From: Sagittula marina
Lineage (GTDB): Bacteria > Pseudomonadota > Alphaproteobacteria > Rhodobacterales > Rhodobacteraceae
Reading direction: 5' to 3'
NCBI RefSeq assembly: GCF_014196795.1
Contig: NZ_JACIEJ010000005.1
Location: forward strand, 310,001 to 374,000
DNA: 64,000 nucleotides
Each line of letters opens with the position of its first letter. Position 1 is the stretch's first letter. The position numbers and the translations under genes are program-made. This document shows, piece after piece, positions 15,650 to 23,458 of the stretch. Below the pieces are notes generated by a model, which ran no database searches, had not been told where the DNA came from, and saw only the letters and a program-made list of their open reading frames with translations.

Positions 15650-16197
15650 GCGTCGGTGCTTTGACCGCGTCAGTGCCTATGGGGCTGCTGCGCCTCGATC
15701 TTGGCGCAGTTCCGGGCGGCGTGCCCAGGTGGACGCTTGTTGAGCCGCGCGACGGTTCGCATGCGGACAAGATGTTGGCACATGGTGACCTTGGCCCTGA
15801 CGGTATGACGTCGAGCATGATGCTTTCCGTCGCGTGGAACGTGGACGCCTTCGAGCGGATCGCGGGGATCGCTGACAATCCACGGCCTGACCTGGTCGCC
15901 GTGGCCACGGTTCTGGCGCTGGCGACATTGGGCGGCGCCGAGGTGCTGCCGCTGTTGCCGGTGGTCGATGCGGCCATCAAGCCGCCTCTGCCGGAGGGCG
16001 ATGCACGAAGCGGTATTCGCAACGCCCTGTCGATGGTTGAGCACGATGCGTTGCGCGGGGATCAGCCCGCGCTCGATACGTCCCTGCATGTTCTGCGGGT
16101 CGAGGTGATGCGCTGCGCGGCGGTGCGCGGCGGGCTGACCGAGGCGCTGCCTTGGTTGAAGGTTAAAGGGGAGGCCTCATGCAAAGAGGAAAATTGA
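15646..16197 (+). CDS. Hypothetical phage protein, early operon
   Basis: A 183-residue Ala/Val/Leu-rich protein (MSVGALTASVPMGLLRLDLGAVPGG) with a helical middle (LVAVATVLALATLGGAEVLPLLPVVDAAI). The hydrophobic run is moderate, so a soluble fold is as likely as a membrane one. It overlaps the DnaA-domain gene by 4 bases. Position suggests a replication-region role, but the sequence gives no motif. Confidence 0.65.
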   Translation: MSVGALTASVPMGLLRLDLGAVPGGVPRWTLVEPRDGSHADKMLAHGDLGPDGMTSSMMLSVAWNVDAFERIAGIADNPRPDLVAVATVLALATLGGAEVLPLLPVVDAAIKPPLPEGDARSGIRNALSMVEHDALRGDQPALDTSLHVLRVEVMRCAAVRGGLTEALPWLKVKGEASCKEEN

Positions 16198-16814
16198 GCG
16201 TCGTGGACGCTAATACGTCACCGGAGCAATATCCCGAGGAGTTGTGTGATCCTGAACTGGCTCGCAACTATTTCGTGATGTGGCATCATCGGCGGTGGTT
16301 GTCGTCGCGCCTGTGTTTGACTGCTTCGCTGGCGGTTCAAGGCGCTGCACAGAACCTGTTCTGGTTGTCGCAGGAACAGAACCCGATTGGATCGCTTCCT
16401 TCTGACCACGTGCTGCTGGCACGGCTCCTGCGGATTACAGATCACGAGTGGAACGGACTAATGGCCGAGGCTGTGACGCCTCTGCACGGCTGGCAGCAGT
16501 ATATTTATGGCAACGAAATCCTCTTAGGCCACCCGGTGGTTATCGAGGTTGCATGCAATGCTGCGGCGAAGCGGGAAGAGCGCAAGCTGAGCAACCAAGG
16601 GCGTTCGGTCAACAAGCGGCGCGAGCGCTTGGCGGAGAGCATGGGCGAGATCGGCTGTTCTGCCAAGGTGTGCCAGGACGCGCATCTGGTGGCTTGGCTG
16701 GACGGCTGGTTGGTCGAAAACCATCCGGGCCAGCGGCGGCGGCCGGCCATTGAAAGCTCGATTCAGAGAGGTCTGGAAGCGGCACATCGGGCGGGCCTGT
16801 TCGGCAAGTCCTAA
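16179..16814 (+). CDS. Probable phage replication protein (DUF1376-like fold)
   Basis: A 211-residue protein. The N-terminal half (YFVMWHHRRWLSSRLCLTASLAVQGAAQNLFWLSQEQNPIGSLPSDHVLLARLLRITDHEWNGL) follows the pattern of DUF1376 and replisome-organiser proteins, which carry a winged-helix-like domain ending in a W-x-x-L segment. The C-terminal half is basic and helical (KREERKLSNQGRSVNKRRERLAESMG). A candidate origin with iterons follows immediately. Assignment is by pattern, not by a definite motif. Confidence 0.6.
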   Translation: MQRGKLSVVDANTSPEQYPEELCDPELARNYFVMWHHRRWLSSRLCLTASLAVQGAAQNLFWLSQEQNPIGSLPSDHVLLARLLRITDHEWNGLMAEAVTPLHGWQQYIYGNEILLGHPVVIEVACNAAAKREERKLSNQGRSVNKRRERLAESMGEIGCSAKVCQDAHLVAWLDGWLVENHPGQRRRPAIESSIQRGLEAAHRAGLFGKS

Positions 16815-16815
16815 T

Positions 16816-16964
16816 CTGTCGTTGCGACAGATTGCGACAGTTTGGAACTGTCGCGGACAGTTTGGTCAGTCCTGCGACAGTCCCGCACAGAATAGAACAG
16901 AACAGAATATAAAAGAGAATACGGGCCGAAACGCGACAAACCGGAAACTCCGGGCTGTGGATAA
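16816..16964. other. Candidate phage replication origin with iterons and DnaA box
   Basis: GCGACAG occurs at 16824-16830, 16834-16840 and 16874-16880. Inverted copies are CTGTCG at 16816-16821 and CTGTCGC at 16848-16854. An A-rich stretch of AACAG/AATA repeats spans 16889-16922. The consensus DnaA box TGTGGATAA lies at 16956-16964. This 158-bp noncoding gap sits inside the replication gene block. Confidence 0.6.
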
Positions 16965-16972
16965 ATCGGAAT

Positions 16973-17578
16973 ATGGCTGAGAAAGGGGTGAAGGCGATGG
17001 ACAGTGCAGCGCAGAAGGCGGGTGAGACCCGCGTGAGGCAGAACCTGATCGATCCGCTGTCGCGGCTGGGGCTGTTGCGGCCCTCGGGTATGAAGGTGGA
17101 CGCGTTTGAGGCGATGCAGCGAGAGCTGTGCCAGAGGCTCGCCTACATGCCGGAGACGCATATCGAGGCGCTGCGCGAGACGGTCGAGGACAACCCGGCC
17201 GGCAAGAGCCGGGATCGGTGGCCGGCTGCGACGTGGATCCTTGACCGGGCCAAGGAAATCAGCCCGCCGTCGCCATCGGCATCGCCTCTGATGCGCGCGC
17301 TTTTCGGCCACGCTTTCGGTCAGCAGGCGCTGGAGGGTGGCTGGGCGCCGGAGCTGCTGGACCACGTCAAGAAGGTGCGTCGATTTCCGACCCAAGACCA
17401 GTGCAACTACGTTCAGCAAAAGGCGCGCGATAACGTGGACCGCGCCAATCGCTTGAAGCGACGGCGCGACCGGGGAGAGGCGTTGCAAGAGGATGATGGC
17501 GATTGGCTGAAGCGGCGCGAGACCAGGGAGCAGCAGTGCCGAGAGATTGCGGAAATCGGGCAGGGTGGTGACGTATGA
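16973..17578 (+). CDS. Hypothetical phage protein, replication region
   Basis: A 201-residue protein rich in Arg and Glu (MAEKGVKAMDSAAQKAGETRVRQNLIDPLSRLGLLRPSGM). The middle (LCQRLAYMPETHIEALRETVEDNPAGKSRDRWPAATWIL) is helical and the end is a charged probable coiled coil (RLKRRRDRGEALQEDDGDWLKRRETREQQCREI). It follows the candidate origin directly. ATG 16997 is an alternative start. Function unknown; a helicase-loader or accessory role would fit the position only. Confidence 0.65.
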   Translation: MAEKGVKAMDSAAQKAGETRVRQNLIDPLSRLGLLRPSGMKVDAFEAMQRELCQRLAYMPETHIEALRETVEDNPAGKSRDRWPAATWILDRAKEISPPSPSASPLMRALFGHAFGQQALEGGWAPELLDHVKKVRRFPTQDQCNYVQQKARDNVDRANRLKRRRDRGEALQEDDGDWLKRRETREQQCREIAEIGQGGDV

Positions 17579-18462
17579 GGAGCGCAGTGAAGGCCGATGT
17601 GATCGTGGTCGATAGTCACGCCGTGGCCCGTGTTCAGTTGGAGCAAATGGACGCGGCCTGTGCAGCGGTCATCCGTCGGGCCACGCCTCCGGATCGTGTA
17701 TCACCTGAGATTGGCGTGGCACCGGCGCGAGGGGCGATGATTGCCGAGGTCCCTCGTGAGGTGGTGCATTCCTCCAGCGGCCCTCGCGTCGTTCGATCTG
17801 GTCCGTCAGGCTTTGATCGTGTGCGTCGTGGCGATGCTTTTGATCTTATGGAGGAGCAGGCGCGGCGGGCTCATCCGGAGATGATACGGCGTGCGCTGGC
17901 TGACTATGAGCGGCGAGAGGCTGAGGGTTGGCCAAAGGAGCGGGCACGGCATGATGAGGCTATGGAGAAAGTCAGAGCGGGCGGCGGTCGCATAAGGCGC
18001 TTCCGTCCGCCTGCTTTCGTCGCGCCCATGTTTGAGCCGCCCTTCGATGGTGGGCAGGTGCAGGCGGGCCGGGACTATGCAGCGCTGACCGAGCGTGTTG
18101 CCTCATCTGGCGTGAAGTGTGCTTCGCTGGAGGCGCTTCGCTCTGGTGGTGGCGGTGGGTCGGGCGGTGTGTCGGAGGCGGTCGCGCGGGACATGCAAAG
18201 GCTGGCCGCGCTGCATGTGCGCATCGGTGCCGGTCTTGCCAAGGATGTGGTTCGCCCGTCTCGTGGTGGTATGCGTTCAACGATAACGGTTCGGACCTTG
18301 GTGGATGATGTGTGCTTGGGGGATAGAACGCTGGCGCAGGTGCTGAGACGGCATGGGTGGGCGGACGACACGCGGGTCAAGGCGGTGCTTCGGGGGCATC
18401 TGAGGGGCGCCTTGGACCGTATGAGGGGCTACAGCTTGGCTCAGCCGAAAAATAACGTTTGA
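17575..18462 (+). CDS. Phage protein with DUF6456-like C-terminal domain
   Basis: A 295-residue protein. The first 150 residues are charged and probably partly disordered. Residues 165-290 (AGRDYAALTERVASSGVKCASLEAL, a Gly-rich linker, VARDMQRLAALHVRIG, then LVDDVCLGDRTLAQVLRRHGWADDTRVKAVLRGHLRGALDRM) follow the pattern of DUF6456, an HTH-containing domain of alphaproteobacterial phages and regulators. It is the last gene before a strong terminator and the late packaging genes, the usual place for a late-gene activator. That role is inferred from position. Confidence 0.65.
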   Translation: MRSAVKADVIVVDSHAVARVQLEQMDAACAAVIRRATPPDRVSPEIGVAPARGAMIAEVPREVVHSSSGPRVVRSGPSGFDRVRRGDAFDLMEEQARRAHPEMIRRALADYERREAEGWPKERARHDEAMEKVRAGGGRIRRFRPPAFVAPMFEPPFDGGQVQAGRDYAALTERVASSGVKCASLEALRSGGGGGSGGVSEAVARDMQRLAALHVRIGAGLAKDVVRPSRGGMRSTITVRTLVDDVCLGDRTLAQVLRRHGWADDTRVKAVLRGHLRGALDRMRGYSLAQPKNNV

Positions 18463-18507
18463 CTTCTATCCCGGCCCGTACGATGCATTCTGTCATCATC
18501 TACACTA

Positions 18508-18545
18508 GCGCCCGCAGCAGAGAAGCTGCCGGGCGCTTTGTCGTT
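18508..18545 (+). terminator. Rho-independent terminator after early rightward operon
   Basis: GCGCCCGCAGC (18508-18518) pairs with GCTGCCGGGCGC (18525-18536) around AGAGAA, with one bulged C, followed by TTTGTCGTTT. It separates the regulatory/replication genes from the HNH-terminase module and would be the natural target of an antiterminator. Confidence 0.75.
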
Positions 18546-18558
18546 TAAGGGGGCCGAG

Positions 18559-18918
18559 ATGGGCAAGCTGGCAGGTCGAGGAATGCCCTCGCGCTTGGGG
18601 CGTCCGGTCTCCCGTCTGGTTTCAAAGCGGCCCGAAGCAGCCAAGCCAGAAGGCCAGCGCAATGCTTGGCACAAATGGTACAACACCACGCGCTGGCGCA
18701 AACTGCGTTGGAGCGTGATCGAAGCGGCGAACTTCACGTGCCAGCGTCTCGGCTGTGGTCGGATCGAAGCGGATACCTCGAAACTTGTTGCGGACCACGT
18801 CAAGCCGCATCGTGGTGATGCCGCGCTGTTCTGGGATCGCAAGAACCTGAAGTGCCTTTGCCAGTCGTGCCACAGCGGCGCGAAGCAACGCGAGGAGGCA
18901 GCGGCGCGCTGGCTCTGA
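18559..18918 (+). CDS. HNH endonuclease of the packaging module
   Basis: A 119-residue nuclease with two Cys pairs (CQRLGC at 61-66 and CQSCH at 101-105) and the HNH core ADHVKPHRGD at 78-87, with the conserved Asn in KNLKCL. AAGGGGG before ATG 18559 supports the start. HNH proteins of this type lie next to the small terminase in HK97-like cos phages and are needed, with terminase, for cutting cos DNA. Confidence 0.92.
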   Translation: MGKLAGRGMPSRLGRPVSRLVSKRPEAAKPEGQRNAWHKWYNTTRWRKLRWSVIEAANFTCQRLGCGRIEADTSKLVADHVKPHRGDAALFWDRKNLKCLCQSCHSGAKQREEAAARWL

Positions 18919-19057
18919 CCCGCAAAAAAAAAGCGCGAAATGCGAAAAAAAGTATTGACGCGGAGTTGTGTTTCGGGGGTGCGGTAGGGGGGGGTGAAAA
19001 GCCTGATTCGGGCCTATCCCCGAAACCGGACACACCATCATTCGGAGATTTTTTTCT
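18919..19057. other. Noncoding gap before terS, candidate cos region
   Basis: This 139-base gap between the HNH and small terminase genes has A9 and A7 tracts, a TTGACG hexamer near 18955, a G-rich stretch (GGGGGTGCGGTAGGGGGGGG) and a CCGGACACACC element. In HK97-type phages cos lies at this place. No cohesive-end sequence can be proved by eye. Confidence 0.35.
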
Positions 19058-19537
19058 GTGGCTGTGGAATTCGACCTGCTTGGTGACCCCATCCCGGAAG
19101 GGCGCGGAAAGGCTGGGCGGACTGGTCACGTGCCGACCTCGGAAAATGCCAGTAAAATCAGAACCCTACTGGTTGCCGGAATGACCAATGCGCAGATCGC
19201 GCAGCAGCTGGGCATTACGGTGCCCACGTTGAGGAAGCATTATTTTCATTCTGGCCGGGTGAAGCCAAAGCTGGCCCGGGAGATGGCGGTAAGCGAATCC
19301 AAGGCCAAGTTGATGCTCCAGCTTCAGGGGCAGGCAGACAAGGGCAGCGTCTCGGCGATGAAGGCGCTTTATGCCATCTTCGACAAGGCTGAGCTTGCGA
19401 TACTGGAGGAGAAGCTTGGACAAGAGCAGCCCAAGGAAAAATCACAAGGTGTGAAGCGGCATCGCGAACTGATTGGCCGCGATGCAGACGATGCGCTTGA
19501 GGCCGAACTGAGCCGAGAGGTCCATGGGCTTCATTGA
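19058..19537 (+). CDS. terS: Terminase small subunit
   Basis: A 159-residue protein from GTG 19058 (GGAG ten bases upstream). The N-terminal HTH (MTNAQIAQQLGITVPTLRKHYFHSG, about 42-66) recognises the packaging site; the rest is helical oligomerisation sequence. The opening FDLLGDPIPEGRGKAGRTGHVP is usual for small terminases of alphaproteobacterial siphoviruses. Ends overlapping the large subunit gene. Confidence 0.9.
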   Translation: MAVEFDLLGDPIPEGRGKAGRTGHVPTSENASKIRTLLVAGMTNAQIAQQLGITVPTLRKHYFHSGRVKPKLAREMAVSESKAKLMLQLQGQADKGSVSAMKALYAIFDKAELAILEEKLGQEQPKEKSQGVKRHRELIGRDADDALEAELSREVHGLH

Positions 19538-21221
19538 TCGCGCGCCGCTGTTCTCTTGCCCTGATTGGTGGGAGAAATTGCAGCGCGGCGAGACGCCGAT
19601 GGCCGAGGTGCCCGTCAACAAGGCGAAGGCAAAGAAGGCGCTGGCCTTCTTCAATCGCCTGCGCCTGCCGGATGTGCCCGGCAACCCTCGACTGGCCGAG
19701 GCGTGCGGCGATTGGTTCCGCGACATTCTGGTTGCATTTGTTGCCAGCGAAGACCCTGAGACGCAGCAACGGCTGGTCTGGGAACTGCTTTGCATGGTTC
19801 CCAAGAAGTCGAGCAAGACAACCTACACCGCTGGTCTGGCCCTGACAGTTTTGTACATGTGCGACGTGCCTAATGGTCAGATGCTTCTGATCGGCCCGTC
19901 GCAGAACATCAGCGCGCGCTTGTTCGACCAGGCGCAGGGGATGATCCGACTGGATGAAAGCTTGCGCCAGGTGTTCAAGGTGCAGGATCACTTGAAGACC
20001 ATCACGCGGTACAAGACCGGCACAGCGATTGAGGTGAAGACTTTCGACACGTCGATTGTTACCGGCGAGATTCCACTGGTCACGATCATCGACGAGCTGC
20101 ACGAGCTGGGAAAGAAAAACGGCGCGCAACAGGTGATGCAGCAGATTCGCGGTGGTGGGATCACCATGACGGGTGGTCAGCTGCTGATGATAACGACGCA
20201 GTCCGACAAAGAGCCGGCAGGGATCTGGAAGTCGGAGATCATGAAAGCGCGCGCGATTCGCGACGGTCTGTCCGGGCCCCGCCCGATCATGTTGCCGGTG
20301 CTCTACGAGTTTCCGGAAGAGTTGCAGAAGAAAGAGGAGTTCTGGCGCGACCGCGAGAACTGGCCGCTGGTGCTGCCAAACCTGAATTTGTCGATTAGCC
20401 GCGAGAGGCTGGAAGACGACTATCAGAACAACGGGCGGATCTCACCCGAAACAGAGCAGATCTGGGTATCACAGCATCTCAACATCGAGATCGGCCTCGG
20501 CCTGCATTCAGAGCGGTGGAACGGGGCCGATCATTGGACGGCCGCCGCGCGGCCGGATTTGACGCTGGAAGAAATCATCGAGACATCGGAGGTTTGTGTC
20601 GTGGGGCTCGATGGCGGAGGTCTCGATGACCTTTTGGGTGTTGCCGTTCTGGGGCGCCATGCCGAAACGAAGGTTTGGCAACATTGGGGGAAAGCCTGGG
20701 CTGATCGCGGCGTGCTGGAGCTGCGTAAAAGCATTGCGCCGGAATTGCTGGACCTTGAGGCGGCCGGTGACCTGATATTGGTCGACAACCTCGACCTGGA
20801 AGCACATCCGGAAATTGTCGAGATCTGTCAGAAGCTGAGGGAGGCGGAAAAGCTGCCCGAAGAGGACGGCATCGGTATGGACCCGGAGGGGGTGGCCTCA
20901 ATCATCGACGCGCTGATCGATGAAGAGTTCGAGATCGAGGATATCCGGGCGATCAGCCAGGGCTACAAGCTGAATGGTGCCATCAAGGGCGCGCCGGTGA
21001 AGCTAAAGAATGGATCGCTCGTGCATTGCGATCAACCAATGATGCGATGGTGTGTTGGCAACGCCAAGGCGGAAACACGCGGCAACGCCGTGATCGTGAC
21101 GAAGGCCAAAGCCGGGTCGGCCAAGATCGACCCGCTAATGGCTTTCTTCAACGCGGTGCAGCTCATGAGCTGGAATCCGGTCGCGGCAACCAAGAAGACT
21201 TTCACCTATACGGGGATGTGA
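19524..21221 (+). CDS. terL: Terminase large subunit
   Basis: A 565-residue packaging motor. The ATPase domain has a Walker A-like VPKKSSKTT at 92-100, Walker B LVTIIDEL at 185-192, and a coupling motif near LLMITTQSD. The nuclease domain begins around residue 355 with VVGLDGGGLDDLLGVAVLG, followed by acidic residues in LILVDNLDLEAH. This is the HK97/phi-105-like Terminase_1 family. It docks on the portal and cuts concatemeric phage DNA. The 14-base overlap with terS indicates coupling. The gene appears intact. Confidence 0.95.
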   Translation: MGFIDRAPLFSCPDWWEKLQRGETPMAEVPVNKAKAKKALAFFNRLRLPDVPGNPRLAEACGDWFRDILVAFVASEDPETQQRLVWELLCMVPKKSSKTTYTAGLALTVLYMCDVPNGQMLLIGPSQNISARLFDQAQGMIRLDESLRQVFKVQDHLKTITRYKTGTAIEVKTFDTSIVTGEIPLVTIIDELHELGKKNGAQQVMQQIRGGGITMTGGQLLMITTQSDKEPAGIWKSEIMKARAIRDGLSGPRPIMLPVLYEFPEELQKKEEFWRDRENWPLVLPNLNLSISRERLEDDYQNNGRISPETEQIWVSQHLNIEIGLGLHSERWNGADHWTAAARPDLTLEEIIETSEVCVVGLDGGGLDDLLGVAVLGRHAETKVWQHWGKAWADRGVLELRKSIAPELLDLEAAGDLILVDNLDLEAHPEIVEICQKLREAEKLPEEDGIGMDPEGVASIIDALIDEEFEIEDIRAISQGYKLNGAIKGAPVKLKNGSLVHCDQPMMRWCVGNAKAETRGNAVIVTKAKAGSAKIDPLMAFFNAVQLMSWNPVAATKKTFTYTGM

Positions 21222-21232
21222 ATTTGGGACTT

Positions 21233-22504
21233 ATGGACCTGTTTCGGGGCCGCGAGAGCGCGGCACCCGCCGCGAACCTGCGCTCTGAGCCGCCGGTCAC
21301 TGCGTCTGGCGCATCGAACGTCCAAAGCGCAACCCAGTGGTCCAATGGCTATGTAACGGCGGGGGCGTCTCGTGCCGGCGTGGCAGTCAGTGAAAACTCC
21401 GCCCTATCAATCCCGGCGACGCTTCAGGCGCTGCGCATCCTGACCGGCGTCTTCGCGATGACGCCGCTGCATGCCTACACCAAGGGAGAACGCGGACGCG
21501 CATCGGCGGACCATCTGCCATCGGCCAAACTGTTTCGTGAAAGCCCGAATAGCCATCAGACGCCCTTCAGCTTCATGGAGTTGGCGATGGCCGATCTGAT
21601 GCTGTCTGGAGACTTTTACGCCTACGTCAGCCGGGGCAATGGTTTTAGCCCCAGTGCGCTTACGCGTCTTTTGCCTGGGTCAGTTTTGCCGGTTCAGCAC
21701 TTTGATCGAGCCGACGGCATTACTGTGTTTTATGACGCCACGCTGCCGGATGGCACCCGCGAGCGGTTCCCGTCTCGGGACATTTTGCATGTCGCCGGGT
21801 TTTCGCGCGACGGCATCAACGGACTTAACCCGATCCGCTATGCGCGTGATGCGCTTGGATCGACTATCGCGACCAACCAGCACACCGCCGACTTCTGGGG
21901 GCGCGGTGGCAAGCCGTCCACCGTCCTACAGACCTCTGGCAAGATCAGCCCAGAGGACAAGAAAGCCATTCGGTATGATTGGCAGTCTCTCTATTCCGGG
22001 TTGTCGGGCGAGTCCGTGGCCGTTCTCGATCAGGATCTGAAAGCCGAGTTCCTGACGCACAACATGAAAGACAACCAGATGCTGGAAACCCGGCAGTTTC
22101 AGGTTGTCGATCTGGCCCGCCTTTGGGGAGTACCGCCGCACCTGATCTTTGAACTGTCGCGGGCGACCTTTTCAAACATCGAACAGCAGTCGCTTGAGTT
22201 CGTGATCTACCACCTCGGCCCTCACTACACGCGGTTCGCCCAGGCGATCACGAAGGCTTTTGCGCCGCATGGTCACTACTTCGAGCACCTGACTGATGCG
22301 CTGACACGTGGCGATCTCAAGAGCCGCATGGAGGCGTACTGGCAGCAGCGTCAGATGGGGATGGTCAACGGCGATGAACTGCGCCGCCGCGAGAACCTGT
22401 CGGAGATCCCTGATGGCGCCGGTCAGGAATATTGGCGCCCCAGCAACATGGCAATCGCCGGTCAGAGGCCGGCAGAGCAGGAGACCGACAATGTCGAAGA
22501 ATGA
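21233..22504 (+). CDS. Phage portal protein, HK97 family
   Basis: A 423-residue protein forming the dodecameric DNA gate of the capsid. Signatures are SALSIPATLQALRILTGVFAMTPLHAY near the N-terminus, LMLSGDFYAYVSRG, RFPSRDILHVAGFSRDGINGLNPI and NIEQQSLEFVIYHLGPHYTRFAQ, all typical of HK97-family portals. Start chosen at ATG 21233 (MDLFRGRE); the in-frame TTG 21224, with GGGG upstream, would add three residues and is possible. It lies directly after terL, and its end overlaps the protease gene. Confidence 0.94.
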   Translation: MDLFRGRESAAPAANLRSEPPVTASGASNVQSATQWSNGYVTAGASRAGVAVSENSALSIPATLQALRILTGVFAMTPLHAYTKGERGRASADHLPSAKLFRESPNSHQTPFSFMELAMADLMLSGDFYAYVSRGNGFSPSALTRLLPGSVLPVQHFDRADGITVFYDATLPDGTRERFPSRDILHVAGFSRDGINGLNPIRYARDALGSTIATNQHTADFWGRGGKPSTVLQTSGKISPEDKKAIRYDWQSLYSGLSGESVAVLDQDLKAEFLTHNMKDNQMLETRQFQVVDLARLWGVPPHLIFELSRATFSNIEQQSLEFVIYHLGPHYTRFAQAITKAFAPHGHYFEHLTDALTRGDLKSRMEAYWQQRQMGMVNGDELRRRENLSEIPDGAGQEYWRPSNMAIAGQRPAEQETDNVEE

Positions 22505-23456
22505 TCTGGCTTGCGTACTTGCCGCCATCCGGTCGCAGCCTTGGGCAATAGTGCCTGAATACCTGGAAGCAATCGAGGCTATCGCGCTGCGTGCCATGGA
22601 TGCTGAGGTGCTGGAGCGTGTGGCAAAGGATGGCCATGTCCCGATGGTCGAGGCCAGCCGCACAGCCGTTGCAGCCATGGGCCAGAGATTGGACGGGACG
22701 CAGATGTCGATGATCCGCGGCAATGTCGCCGTGGTCCCGCTGATTGGCACGATCTTTCCGCGTGCCTCGCTTATGGGGGCCTCCACCGGTGGCACAGCAT
22801 TGGCAACCTTCATGTCGGATATGCGGGTTGCCTGGGCCTCCGAGAGCGTGGACCGCATTGTGATGCTGGTGGACAGCCCCGGGGGTGTCGTCTCTGGCTT
22901 GGGGGAAGCGGCGGAGACGCTGCGCGCATCTCCGAAGCCGATCACTGCCTTTGTCACAGGCACCGGTGCCAGCGCCGCCTATTGGCTGGCGAGCCAAGCG
23001 CAGGAGATCGTTTTGGATCGCAGCGCCATGGTCGGGTCCATCGGTGTGCTGGCGACCCTATCGCGACAGGAGGGACCGGATGCCAGCGGCAATCGGACCT
23101 ATGAAATCACGAGCAGCGGCGCACCAGAAAAGCGCCCGGACCCTGCGACCGAGGAAGGCCGCGCCGCCATCCAGCGAATGGTTGATGCTGCCGAGAGCGT
23201 ATTCATCGGCGATGTCGCGGCGGGCCGGGGCGTCAATGCAGCCACGGTGCGTTCCGAGTTTGGACGTGGCGGCATGTTGACCGGTGCCGGTGCCGTTGCC
23301 GCTGGCATGGCCGACCGGATCGGCACGCTGGAGGCCGAGCTAGCAGGCAAAACCACACAGAGTTCCGGGCGCACCCGGGGATCAGGGGCAGGACGGCGTG
23401 CGCGTGCCGCAGCCCAGATAGAGACGCGGCGTCGGGCCGCTGAAGAAAGGAACTGA
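22491..23456 (+). CDS. Prohead protease, S49 (SppA/ClpP-like) family
   Basis: A 321-residue serine peptidase that cleaves capsid scaffold domains. The crotonase-like fold shows VDSPGG at 127-132 and the nucleophile Ser161 in GTGASAAYWLAS. Residue MVGSIGVLATL (about 180-190) forms the following helix. The C-terminal tail is Arg/Ala-rich (RRARAAAQIETRRRAAEERN), possibly a scaffold-like segment. It is read in a frame overlapping the portal stop by 14 bases. The gene order portal-protease-capsid is standard. Confidence 0.93.
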   Translation: MSKNDLACVLAAIRSQPWAIVPEYLEAIEAIALRAMDAEVLERVAKDGHVPMVEASRTAVAAMGQRLDGTQMSMIRGNVAVVPLIGTIFPRASLMGASTGGTALATFMSDMRVAWASESVDRIVMLVDSPGGVVSGLGEAAETLRASPKPITAFVTGTGASAAYWLASQAQEIVLDRSAMVGSIGVLATLSRQEGPDASGNRTYEITSSGAPEKRPDPATEEGRAAIQRMVDAAESVFIGDVAAGRGVNAATVRSEFGRGGMLTGAGAVAAGMADRIGTLEAELAGKTTQSSGRTRGSGAGRRARAAAQIETRRRAAEERN

Positions 23457-23458
23457 GG

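Noticed and set aside
16824-16880. CRISPR-like array from GCGACAG repeats
   Set aside because: Repeats are only 7 bp with irregular spacing and mixed orientation; no spacers or cas genes are present anywhere in the window.
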